Assembly: GCF_902459465.1 (NCBI RefSeq)
Contig: NC_047070.1
Span: 1-64,000, forward strand
DNA: 64,000 nucleotides
Reading direction: 5' to 3'
From: Asterias rubens
Taxonomy: Eukaryota > Echinodermata > Asteroidea > Forcipulatida > Asteriidae
Positions 46,401-57,600 of the stretch are shown here, one piece after another. The position numbers and the translations under genes are program-made. The notes under the pieces are model-generated. The model made no database searches. It saw only the letters and a list, made by a program, of their open reading frames with translations, and had not been told where the DNA came from. The stretch's first letter is position 1, and every line of letters starts with the position of its first letter.

Positions 46401-49400
46401 TAAATAAATAAATAAGCATACTACAAGTGCACCTCTAGGGCAGAACATAAGGGGTAAAGCCCCAAATGTTGAGAAATGAGAATCATCTCATTTGCCTGTC
46501 CCATAGACAATGTTGCAGACTGTAGGGAAAAGCTCTGTCATTGTTTCTGCAAATCAGTACTTATTGTGCAATTGTACCATGTGTGTACTCTGTGTGTACT
46601 GAGATTGTCTGGCATGGACAAGTCTATTTTATTTGAGGGTGGTTAATATTTTCAAAAATTGTAAATACACTAAATGTTTACAAAGGAAAAAATTCTTATC
46701 ACCATTCTTCAGAGACAGTGATAATATAACATACAACAGCACTAGAATCAATTATTGTTGGAGTTAACACCAGAGAATCTCACCTCATACTTAAGGATGT
46801 AATTTTCTTTCTTGAGCCCAGCAGCTACTCTAGCACATCCGCAAGGATTAGGTCTTGTACCTCGACACAAACATGCACCAAGCACAGCTAGTTCCTATCA
46901 AATTAATATAATATACAGTACACATATGAGACAAGTAATAGGTCTGCCTACTTAAAGGAACGTGTTGCCTTGGATCGGTCGAGTTGGTCTATAAAAAGCG
47001 TTTGTAACCGTTTGTTATAAAATGCATATGGTTAGAAAGATATTTTAATACAATGTAGAATACAATGATCCACACAAATTTGCTTCGAAATTGCATGGTT
47101 TTCCTTTTACTTTGTGAACTAACACGGTCGGCCATTTATGGGAGTCAAAAATTTGACTCCCATAATTGGCCAACCATGTTAGTCGACGAGGTAAAAGGAA
47201 AACCGTGCAATTTCTAGGCATGTTTGTGTGGATCATTGTATTCTACTTTTAAAACATCTGTCTACCCATATGCATTTTATAACAAACGGTTACAAATGCT
47301 TTTCAAAGACCAACTCGACCGACCCAAGGCAACGTGTTCCTTTAACTGCCCATCAGCATTTATTTTGATATGGGATGGACACATGCATGTCTGTTTGTGT
47401 GACCTTATTAGAGCTAAGTGCATCACACCAAGCACAAAATACACAACACAGCAATCCATAATCCATATGCCCCAGCTTGTTGAGTAGCATAAATGGCCAA
47501 TGAGGTCAATTGTGCGACCTGCAAGTATTAGCAGATTACAACAACAATGGACATAAACAACAGAACCATGACAATGTTTCACAGGAATTGTCCCAAACCA
47601 CAATTCATGCCAACATCTTTTTACTAGAAGAGGATAACTCAAACAAGAAGTTTGGGTTTTCTAATTTCCACTGATTGACAACGAGTATACTCGAGTAACT
47701 GACCTGTGCCGTGCAATGAGTTTCAGTATCAAATAGATTACATGACTTGTTGCGATTGTATCCTAACCGCTCCTTGACATCCATCATGGCGAGTAGCTCA
47801 TCTCGTTCCTGCTTTAGACCTGGAATGACAAACTGATTTTAGAAAACTCATATTGAAAAATGACACATCTTATATTTAAGGATATTCTGTGAGGATTTCC
47901 TTACCTAAATTGTCTAGCCGTGCCATCCGAAGTTGTTCTACATATTCTTGTAGATTTGTTTCAAGAGTTCTATTTTCCAAACAAACTCTAAAAAAAGAAA
48001 AGAAAAAAAAGAAGAAAAAAAAGGCGAACAGTTTGTTTATTAAATACTTATATCGAATCGCTAATTCATAATAAAACAATTATTATTTTTCCTTTTGAAG
48101 GCTTATATCAAAATGCAATAACTTAGACAACCAAAAAAGAACTAAATGTGCAAGACGACTGTTATAGCAAGCACTTGAGATTGTCTTTCTTCCTTGGATT
48201 GCATTGGATGGTGATAACCATGTACAAACTTAAAATATGTACTTTGTCATGAAAAATGAAGACAAAACAATGCATCACATTATGATAGTGTGCTCATCTG
48301 AACTTTAATTCTTTTATACATGTATACAATTGTAACATGCTTTTGTATATGGCCATAGACTACAGACCCTACCTGTCATATCGTTCTGCCCATGTCTGCT
48401 GAGTCATCATTGAACAATCTCTTGTGGCACTTAGATCAAACTGAAGACCATTAACCTCCTGTACAACAGCCAATTGAACAAAAACTCCATTTCAACATTT
48501 CAATATAAATTTTAAATTGTGTCTTTCATTTCAGATTACCAATTTGTTGTGTACTGTATGTTTTGTTGTCATTCAAACAATGCATTAATTATATTTAATT
48601 AGACCTAAATGATGTTACCTTCTCCAGTGATGTCTTCATACATTTAGCTTCTTGGATTGACTTGGAATGTTCTTTGTTAATCATGACAACCTGCAACAAA
48701 ATCAAACTTAAATCTTGAATTATCAAGAAGCAATTCCATAGAATACTTAGAGGTTAAACTTAAGAGGTGATATAAAGCAGGTCAATAAATATTGCAGATG
48801 TGGATAGGTTTACAAAGAGCAAAGTTTTGATACATTATTATTGGTATTATTTATTTATTTGCTCATTTTCGTTTTGTTTGCATGCAAGCAAGAACAGGAG
48901 AAAGATGGATAAATAATTCATGATTTGTTGTTCACATGCTGAATTATGAATGCACTACAAGTAAATAAATGTAATGATTAATAAACAATAAATTGATGCA
49001 ATGTACATATACTTACATGTGCAAACTATGTGCAGCAACACCATACATGACATGGTCACAAGTGCAGGGTCATGGCAAAGGGAATGAAATGTACACATAT
49101 TTTTAGTAAGTAACATTTTGTGTCAGTTATTGTGGGAAATGATTGCAGTGCTAGAGAACATACAGTGTACAAGGGCAGATACATGTATGCAGAGTTTACA
49201 GATTGTTGTAAAACGTAACAGCTGTTTTTCACTGTTTCTTTATTGATTTGTTGCGGATCACCAAATTCATCCATGATGCAGAATACAATGGTCATATACA
49301 CCTACACTATGCACACACATGCATAGATTCTCAAAAACAAAATACAGATGGACTGTATGTGCCCTAATAATTGGAATGCAAATCTTATGGTCCATGCTAA

Positions 49401-50876
49401 ACAGTACTCAACATGCCTCCTACATTATAATGTAGATGCACAATTAATAAACTTTGTTTTCTTTGTATATTTTCCCCCAAACCTGCAAAACAATTAAATC
49501 ACAATAAGCCGTGTTAGTACATTCCAGTGTAACTTGAGTCACAATGTGTAGTGTCCATTCACAGTCAAGACTTCAAGCCAAGGACATCAAAATTGTAATT
49601 AATTCAAAAACAAGATTTATTCACCTGACTTTTAAGTATTTGAATGGCTCGATATTTACTGTTTAACTGCCTCTTAGTTGCTTCAAGATCACTCTGTAGC
49701 TCTATCACTTCCTGTTCATAAAAGGAAAAGAAAGATCTTAGTTGACAACAAACTAAAATTAAGACAAAATTAAAGAGAAGACATTCATGTATATCTCAAA
49801 AGCCAATGCCGTTTTAGTAGTTAGTACTTCCAGTTAAATTTAGTTTACAATTGAATTGCAAGGACCACTTTTCACCTTTTGTGATAAAAATTTGATTTAA
49901 ATTTGTTCATTCTTTTTTCTTAGTTTGTTTATCATTTTTTGTTTATACTTTTAATTTTTTGAAAACTTGTATTCCAAATGCAATGTGGTCGTTGAAGAAC
50001 ACACAGGCTAAACTAGTGACTAATTAAACACTACAGTAGCTGGTTCTTTTTTACTGAAGATAGTAGATTTTCATTACATCATACATTTACCTGTGATGCC
50101 AATTCTAACCCAAAGATTACTTGTTCATCAGAGCTACAGGGGTCAACCTTGTTGTCACCAGAACCTTAATTAAATATAGAGATAATGTGTTAGTTCAGAA
50201 ATTACAATTTCCTTAAAATATTTGTAGGATATATTTTATTTGTTAATATTCTTACATATTAAATATTGAAATTTGAAGTATTAATAATAGCAAACAGTCA
50301 GAACCTTTTGTAACAAATTTTCATTTCAAAACTTACTTCAAATTCTTAAAAGTTAAAATACAACACGGTGACCTGTCAGGTTTAAATTGAACAGATTATA
50401 ATTTTTTGCACCATTCCTAAATACTTACCACTGACTTTCCTTTGATTCATAAGAGCTTTTCTTACTACAGATCTAAGTCTTGGCATCAAATTAGAGCCCT
50501 CAACTCTCTCTGATTCAGAATCATGATCTCCAAAATAACTCTGTGGTTGCAGTCCAGATTCACAACAACAACAAAGTCTGCTTTCTGTATCACTGTCATT
50601 TGGTTCTTCATTACATCTTAAACATTTGGGGTTGTTGTTTCTTACAAACACTTCTTCTTCATCAAACAATTTGGTTCTGCTTCCGTGATGACAAGTACTA
50701 TGCTCCTTGCAATGTCTGTGTGAACTATTGCTGGTACTTGTCGGCTTAATAACAACAGCTCCTGGCAGCAGTCCTAACCCAAAACCAAGGTCTCCTTTCG
50801 TCATCTTTTGACAGCTTTCACCATCTGAGTCCGACTTGTCAAAGGCACTGTAACTTATCCTTCTCATTGTTTCCAT
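43480..50876 (-). CDS. CCDC125: Coiled-coil domain-containing protein 125, 11 coding exons
   Basis: Exons in transcript order: 50876-50429, 50164-50091, 49711-49625, 48690-48619, 48458-48373, 47987-47905, 47819-47704, 46894-46784, 46239-46089, 45583-45432, 43596-43480. All junctions are GT-AG with agreeing phases; the sum is 1497 nt, 498 residues (human CCDC125 is about 510). Family motifs in order: MTKGDLGFGLG (25-35), heptad-rich coiled coil from about 175, YDRVCLENRTLETNL, ELLAMMDVKERLG, ELAVLGACLCRG with the Cys-rich PNPCGCARVAA (323-347), LMADSFRTAFDHQL, and LNDKTEALVHQR near the end. Start: METMRRISYS in exon 1. The first 150 residues hold Cys/His clusters (RCNEEP, LCCCCESG). The human protein is cytoplasmic and has been linked to cell motility; its molecular role is unclear. 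A tandem array and SINE fill its last intron. Confidence 0.93.
43788..44185 (+). mobile_element. Full-length tRNA-Leu(CAA)-derived SINE
   Basis: The 89-nt head (43788-43876) has a perfect A box (tggccgagcgg) and B box (ggttcgaatcc), a long class II variable arm, and an anticodon loop ttcaaac consistent with Leu-CAA. The acceptor stem is imperfect. The unrelated body continues ccttaagcaagacac, cttcgtccttcggatggg, catgtaaaagaacccagtgc and gcaccttgtaaacc, and ends gcgcgttataaatacgg plus an (att)n tail at 44170-44185, a tail type shared with LINE 3' ends. It lies in the last CCDC125 intron, antisense to the gene, and runs directly into the minisatellite. Confidence 0.88.
44186..45290. repeat. Minisatellite, 43/46-bp units, about 24 copies
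   Basis: Units contain ctgcatgtgtgcacagggca, gcgagtgtacaacacatgca or the 3-bp shorter gagtgtacacatgcagatgc. The unit has no stop codon in any of the six frames and both unit lengths are 1 mod 3, so ORFs of 365-414 codons appear on both strands; these are artefacts. Long alternating purine-pyrimidine runs (tgcatgtgtgcaca, acacatgcacgtac) and palindromes (tgtgcaca, gtgtacac) recur in each unit. It starts exactly at the SINE tail. Confidence 0.95.
45597..46088 (-). other. CCDC125 intron 9
   Basis: About 0.5 kb between the exons ending at 45583 and starting at 46089. No repeat or RNA gene recognised. Confidence 0.55.
46952..47345. mobile_element. Palindromic MITE, family D, TTAA ends
   Basis: TTAA at 46952-46955 and 47342-47345 enclose a near-perfect palindrome: aggaacgtgttgccttggat / aggcaacgtgttcct, cgtttgtaaccgtttgttat / ataacaaacggttacaaatg, and a central ggagtcaaaaatttgactcc at 47141-47160. 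Non-coding. It lies in a CCDC125 intron 58 bp from the exon ending at 46894. Confidence 0.9.
48700..49620 (-). other. CCDC125 intron 3
   Basis: AT-rich intron of about 0.93 kb. No RNA gene, tandem array or clear transposon end is visible. The smaller CCDC125 introns (47988-48372, 49712-50090, 50165-50428) are likewise featureless apart from A/T runs. Confidence 0.55.
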
Positions 50877-51671
50877 GTCTTAATCTGCTCACTCTGTTTA
50901 ATAGTAACAATGGCAACATCTAAATGTTTATAAAGAGTGATTTACAACGACCAATTTACCACGTACGGCTATGGAACTGTCAAAACCGTGCAACACCTTC
51001 AAAAAGTGCCAGCTGTTGATCTGCCTCCGCATAAAAAGGAAACCAACAAAATACGTCGGAACTGATTTAATACATTAATTACAGACATTTTTTTAGCAGA
51101 AGTTTGTTCTAAAGCTAAATATTAACGTGAAGAACTGAAACAACGTTGAATCTACCAGAAAGTTGCAGATTTGTTTTTAGTTTAAAGTTTAATAAAGTTC
51201 GCGGATTAATAATGGGATCTGTCTTTTTCGAAACATTTAATATCAACCACTTAAAAGCTCAATAATAAACAATACAAATAACTTTTCAAGTTTTAAATAT
51301 GTAAAAATTAAAAAATTTCTTTTTTAATGACTTAAAAAGTCACCAAAATATTAATAACTTATTATTAAAAATATAATAATTTTACATTGCTTAAAATAGC
51401 TGGGTGCCGGTGTTGGTTCCCAGACGTCACGTCCACAATTTCGAGAAAGCATGTTAAGCTTTGCATGCTGCTGGTTCGTAACGGTAGGCCGTGTCCGAAA
51501 CGGCGATTTCGGCTACAGCTACGGCTAGATCGCGCGCGTCTGCCTATCCTTCAACACTGACAGACGCGCTGATCTAGCCGTAGCTGTAGCCGAAGTCGCC
51601 AATTCGGACACGGCCTTAAGTTCAGAGTTGGTTAAGGTTTGCACTGTTGACCCACATTTTGTTCTCAAAAC
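50877..51671. promoter_or_regulatory. Divergent promoter interval, CCDC125 / MRPL43
   Basis: 795 bp separate the CCDC125 ATG (minus) from the MRPL43 ATG (plus). There is no TATA box I would trust. 51190-51400 is extremely AT-rich. The 131-bp MITE at 51486-51616 contributes the most GC-rich DNA of the interval and lies 56-186 bp upstream of the MRPL43 ATG, where a core promoter or 5' leader is expected. A bidirectional arrangement is inferred from spacing only. Confidence 0.5.
51486..51616. mobile_element. 131-bp palindromic MITE, copy 2
   Basis: Same length and about 95% identity to 39584-39714; the visible differences are about six substitutions, three of them clustered at the right arm (gccaattcgg versus gtcgtttcgg). 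Arms are gctacggctagatc / gatctagccgtagc. Confidence 0.9.
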
Positions 51672-54600
51672 ATGTCAATGTCGCACAATGCAAGTGCTTT
51701 TTTACAAAGTGTTTTGAAAAATGGAATCGGACGTTACGTGTGTCAGTTGCAGAGGCTCACCCTTCAGTTCAGCAAGGCGGGAGGGAGTGCAAAAGGAGTT
51801 AGGTAAGTCAAAGTGTACCGTTTTGACTTTGTGTTTTGGACCTGTTACATGGTTTACATGTATGTGTAGTTAGTGTTGGACTGGGCATTTTTCATGCAAA
51901 ACTCAGCACCCGTACCCCCTTGCACAAGTTAACCAGTTCAACAGTTGCAATCTTGGCACCACAAACTTATATTAAAACATTTATAAAACTTGGCACATGC
52001 ACATTAATTAATACGAATTCGGTACATTTTCGGTTTTTGTTGTGTTGATAACTCGGAAAACTTATGTTATTATATAATTTTAATAAAAATATCCTCTGCT
52101 TACCAGTTTTCACGCTATTATGCCTTTTTCTTTGAATTGGGAGAAAAATAATGATGCCATATATCAACCGATGCCCTAATTATCTTCATTTGTTAATATG
52201 AAGTATGCAAACATATATTAAAACTTGATGGACATTGAAATGTTCACACGTCACTACACACCGATCTTCGATGACTTCAACTGGCCCCATTTGTTTTGAG
52301 TTTTTCCTGTTTTCACGGCAAACAAGAAAGTATGGTTTCCCGGGGAAGCCATACATGGAAGAAACATCTGCAGTGACTACAAGTGTTCTTTGAGACTCTG
52401 TGTATGACTCTATAGCCAGCAGTTGTCTTTGTTTTATTCAAAATATTTTTAATGAACTTTTAAAAATTACCATGGTAATTTGCAAAAAATAACAAAAATA
52501 AATAATTAAATAAAAAGTGTGACTAATTATTTAGTTTTTTCCCTTTTTTTTCTTCTTAAAATTTATAATAAAATGTATAAATAAACAGTGATAATTGAAT
52601 CAACAAGCTGATGTTTAAATTTTAATATTAATAAAAATATTGATACGAGGGTTAAAAAATAAAAATCTCCAAAAATATTAGAAAATGATATAAGGCACAT
52701 GGCTTCTTTAAGCCTCTGTATATTTTTTTCAGAATGCTCAGCATAATATTCAGTCACATGATTTGATCATCATAAATTGTGAATTGAAATAGTGTTTGAT
52801 GAAACGTTTTGGGTGGGCAAATATTTTTATATGGCCTCAACATTATGACATATTTTTGTACCTTGTAGAAATGCCTAAAATACCAAATATTTTGCATTTA
52901 CAAGTGCAAATAACCAGTGGAGCCTTACGTGTTTCTAAGTTTTGGTCAAGGGAGAGGAGACTCTTTGCTTGGCAAATAAAACCACAATTTTTTTTATCTA
53001 GGGACTGTTTACATCGCGCACAGAGAGGTAAAAGATTTGCCACGATTTTAGGGACACCTCGAAAACAGGACCTCCTACGATATAATCTGCAGTGCACTGC
53101 CACCACTTTTTTCGATCATTTTAAATCTAAATATCACTATCAATCAGGTTATTAGGCAGTTCCATCAAGTTGATTTCACGTGTACCAAAACACACACACA
53201 CACAGCCCCGAAAAAAAAGAACGATATATATTAAATTATAACTCACATTTTGTACAACTCAAAACGGATAACTTTCCGTATGGCGCCACCACTTTTTCAC
53301 TCATTTTTACAAAAAGGGATATCTCATTGAGGTAAATAAGGTACTATATTGTTTCATATCGAATGAAACAGTGGTGGCGCCATACGGAAACTTTTCCCTC
53401 AAAACTATGAGACTTGACAGCAGGCAGGAGCATTCTCTCCTCGTGCTTACATTTCAAAAATATTTGAAATCGGATGAATAGTTTCGGAGATATTGTAAAA
53501 AATAGAGAGCAACGACAAAAACCGGAGGCTTGGCCCCGCGTGCAGCGCCCATTTGTTTGTGCATGACGTCACCTATGAACCCTGTCGACTACGGATTTGG
53601 GAAATCTTTGGAAAGCGCCGAAGAAGCCCGAAGGCGTTTTTTTGCGATGAGGGAGCACATCTTTACACAAAATGAGATAACGATTACATCATCGTCGTGT
53701 AGCCGATAAAATTCCACACATGGTACATCTAGTCGCATAGCTTTTACCATTAAAAACTATTTTTGTCGGCGTTTTCCCTTTTTTGAATCAAGATTTCTTC
53801 CAGAGAAAATCATCAAAATTGAATGCGACTTTGTCAGTGCTAATTCCCATACTTTTAAGTTTAACTTGTGAAAATTTTGTGTAATTTGATTTTGTTTTCT
53901 TCTCCCTCCAAGAGGTTTTGTTCAACCATTTCTTGCAAAGTTGTCCTAAATACGCACGATTGTACATGTACTTCCGTACATCTTCGTGTTTCCGTGATGT
54001 GCCACCACAAGAGGGCGTGTGTTACAATAAGTTTGATAGGCCGGGGCTCTAATTATTATGTTTCGTCTTGGTTGAGGGAAAGCTGCCCGATCTTGTTTTT
54101 GGTAATTTCCACGTTCCGAATTGATAATAGCAGACTGCTCATCTTGAGTCAAAAAAAACTAGTATTTATTATCTATTTTCAAGGCCTATACTAATTGAAA
54201 CGAAAGTAGAACAAAAAATTGATTGTATTGTAGCCACTAGTTTTTAGAAATTGTCTTTGTAAATATAACAATAATAATCGATGTGTACCAATGCCTTCAT
54301 CCTCAAGTTTTTTAAAGATTGTTCTAAATATTTGTTTACTGTATTAATGCTACAATTTTAAATCAAAGGATCAACTGATCTTAAATTAAAGAAAACATTC
54401 CAGTCATAAACTCTTCAATTTTATTCCAATCTGGTTAATTTAATAATGCTATTTGTTGACATAATTAATAAAGAATATTCACACAAACACCTGCAAAACT
54501 TAACACATTTTTAATTTTTATAGTTAAAAATTTCCCCCACGATGCCGCTCCTCAGTTTGATTCACAAAATATCACTTTTTGCCATTTATAAAAATCATTA

Positions 54601-57600
54601 CTAGCGCCGCGCAGTACTGTTTGTAAACCTCCCCATAGACCTTTTCGCAAATACCGGGGCGCGCGCGTAAAGCTTGGAATTAGGTGCATTGTGGTCTTGC
54701 TGGTATCCAAATTTGATCCATATCTATCCCACAATGCACCTCATTCAACAGTCTGCGCTTGCGCATTGGTATTTGCGATAAGGTCTATTGGTAGAGGGTG
54801 CTTGTCTATAGTGCGCCCTCTATTGCCATAGGCTGTGCATTAAACTTGGTCGTAGCCGATATGAAGAAAAACATAACAATTGAACTTGAACACAGGTACG
54901 TTTTTTGCACGATCCACGCTCATTAAAAACGGTACATCTCTGCAACCAAACATCCGATTTCAAAACTTTAAATTGATTTTTACTCCTTAGAATACACCTT
55001 AAGAGACCACATCTTGTCAGAGAAAAAACCACCTGCATTAAATTTCACTGAAACTGCCTAAGGTTATGTTTGTTTGTTTGTTTATTTTCAAATATTACAT
55101 TTTTTCTGAAAACATCTTTTTTTGAGTTAATTTATGTAATACTAATGCAGGCGTCAATTTGAAGCGTGGACCGACCCTCCTCACGTCATCACCTTTCTTC
55201 ACCTGAGCCAATTATGTATAGGGTCAGGATTTCACCACCACTTCACTCTATCAGCAAATGTGTTAGTCCAAGCTTCACCCTTTGAATTATTTCCATAGGT
55301 GAAGCTACCACCACGCAACACACATTATTATACACATACACAGTCGCGATCGCTAGCCTGAACATCTGACGTCTTTCCTTGCTGATAAGGTATAGACAGG
55401 GAACCAGTCTAGTTCGCCTCGTTGCTAACTTTTGCTAACGTTGGCGGCGCACAGCTCGTTCAACTCGAAATGAGATCGGTAGCAAACGTGCGCAAACTTG
55501 GCAACGTTTGCGCAAGTGGAATGCACCACAGGATGCAGTTTGCAAGGTAATGCGGCGCGCGATGTTAGAATGTGTGTATTTGTGTGGGCAAATTCCAAGT
55601 TGGCTTGCGCATATTTCAAAACAGGCCATCTTCAAAGATTGCATCACAATTACAGTTGTTTGAAACGCCACGACTTTGACATACTTTCGGCGCGACCGAT
55701 GTCGTGGATTCGATGTCACATCACCAAACACAAATAAGGCTCGTCAACGCTTCACCCTTTTCATAAACTTTATAGGTAACATATAGAAAAGTTTGCGGTA
55801 ACACCATGTAATATACCCTCAGTCACCTAGGCCCCACACCCTCACTATCCCCTGTGCTTGTTCCTACTGACACGGTTCAGTGAGCACACACCCCCCACAC
55901 ACCACCCAAGGCTCCACAACAGGTTTCACCACGCATCATCGAGTTCACTTCCCGCCTCTATTTCCCGCCTTCATGCATCACCGCTGATCCACCGCCCAGT
56001 ACTTAAGCAGCATGCAGCATAAGAGTCCAGCATTCTCCAGAAGACGATCAGAGCATACTGATCGAAACGTCGAGTTAATCCAACGGTTCTTTTCAGAACC
56101 ACCCCAACTCATTTAGAGATTGTTATTACATGGTGTTACCGCAAACTTTTCTATATCTTACTTCCACCATGCAAAGTTTCAAATCCTATTTATAGGTAAC
56201 ACTTCACCCAATTATTTAAAAAAAAAAACGTTAAGGCTTCACTATAACAACAAATTATTGACCTTAGGCTTCGGCATCAAAACGGCGTCGATATTTTGCG
56301 ACTTCTGAGGAGGGTCGGTCCACGCTTCAAATTGACGCCTGCATAAGTTGAATTAGTTTTTAGTTAGAATAGATGCATTTAATTTGTTTCATAACAAATG
56401 AAAAAAGTGCAGTTGTGGCAGGATACAGAAACTTTTCAAAATCTAGTTGTGATAACGCAACCCTCCTCCCGACGGCCGCAAGGCCGGTGGGTTATGAGAT
56501 TCTCTCGAGCGGCAAACGTCAATCTGGTCCATCATGTACAATTTCAACAGCTACATGTAGTTAATCCTCAATGACTGACTAATCTAATGATCAATGAACA
56601 GTCGAAACACCATTGAGAAAATATTTGGGAAGAAAAAAGACAAAAACTTCCCAGATCCCGGAGCGAGTTCCCAGGTTATATTTTGAACCTGTCGCATCAC
56701 TTTGCAAACGCTTTATTTTTTGGTCACCAAGCGCTGAACCGCAGGTACCAGCCTGTTGGATTGACAAACTGCCAAGCCGCAGCCAAGTTGGACTAAATCA
56801 TTCTTTGAAAGGGGGGTGTTACAAGGCAGTGCTGCAGTGCGTTCGCACCATATGAGTGAACGGCGGGTTTTGTAATGTAAAGGGACAGCAACTATTCCGA
56901 ATCCAATATTTTTAATAGTTTTAAGTTTGTATTACAAATATTACTAGCGGGATGGAGAATATATTTTCATAGTAAACCAAAAAAAATACTAGAAATGATG
57001 AAAAATACCATGGAAATACATTAATGTGGTTTAATTCAACTTTTTAAGCAGCAAAAGCGACATTAACTACAGACAATGCACACACTGAAGTTGAACATCG
57101 CCCATGTGCAGCGCCAGCAATGGCTCACTCATTGTTGACCACTGACCAGGCCGTCTGGCAAAACTTCCCCAGCAAATCTATCTCCGTTGAATCCCCTTTA
57201 AAATTGAACCGTCCTCTAGTCTTACTCTTAGCCATGCATCGTCAACAAAACACTTTTAATGCCCAACTGCCCATTAAAAACATCAAAAAATTTACGAAAA
57301 CTAATAGTTCAACAATGTTTTGAAAACTGACCACCCAGCAAGTTTACAGAAAAAAAATTATCTGACGTATTTCCTCAGAAGCAGTTATGAAGACTTATTA
57401 GCAAACAATGGTTATGACAGCGTTAACAAAGCAACTACATGTATCATTATTAACAAGATTCAAACCAGTCCTTATTGTGTAAGTACGTCACTTTATTTAA
57501 CCACTTGACCCTTCCAGCGAGTGATTGCTTTGTGCCAAGGTTTTTAGTAAAAATAGGTCGATGCCGAGTTCATAAATGGTGCCGACATTCATGGGTGCCC

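Noticed and set aside
47277-47642. 121-codon minus-strand ORF in a CCDC125 intron
   Set aside because: Starts inside the family D MITE and does not match the phase of neighbouring CCDC125 exons.
52796-53155. 119-codon ORF in MRPL43 intron 1
   Set aside because: No recognisable family, no splice context, and it is flanked by fold-back repeats; probably repeat-derived.
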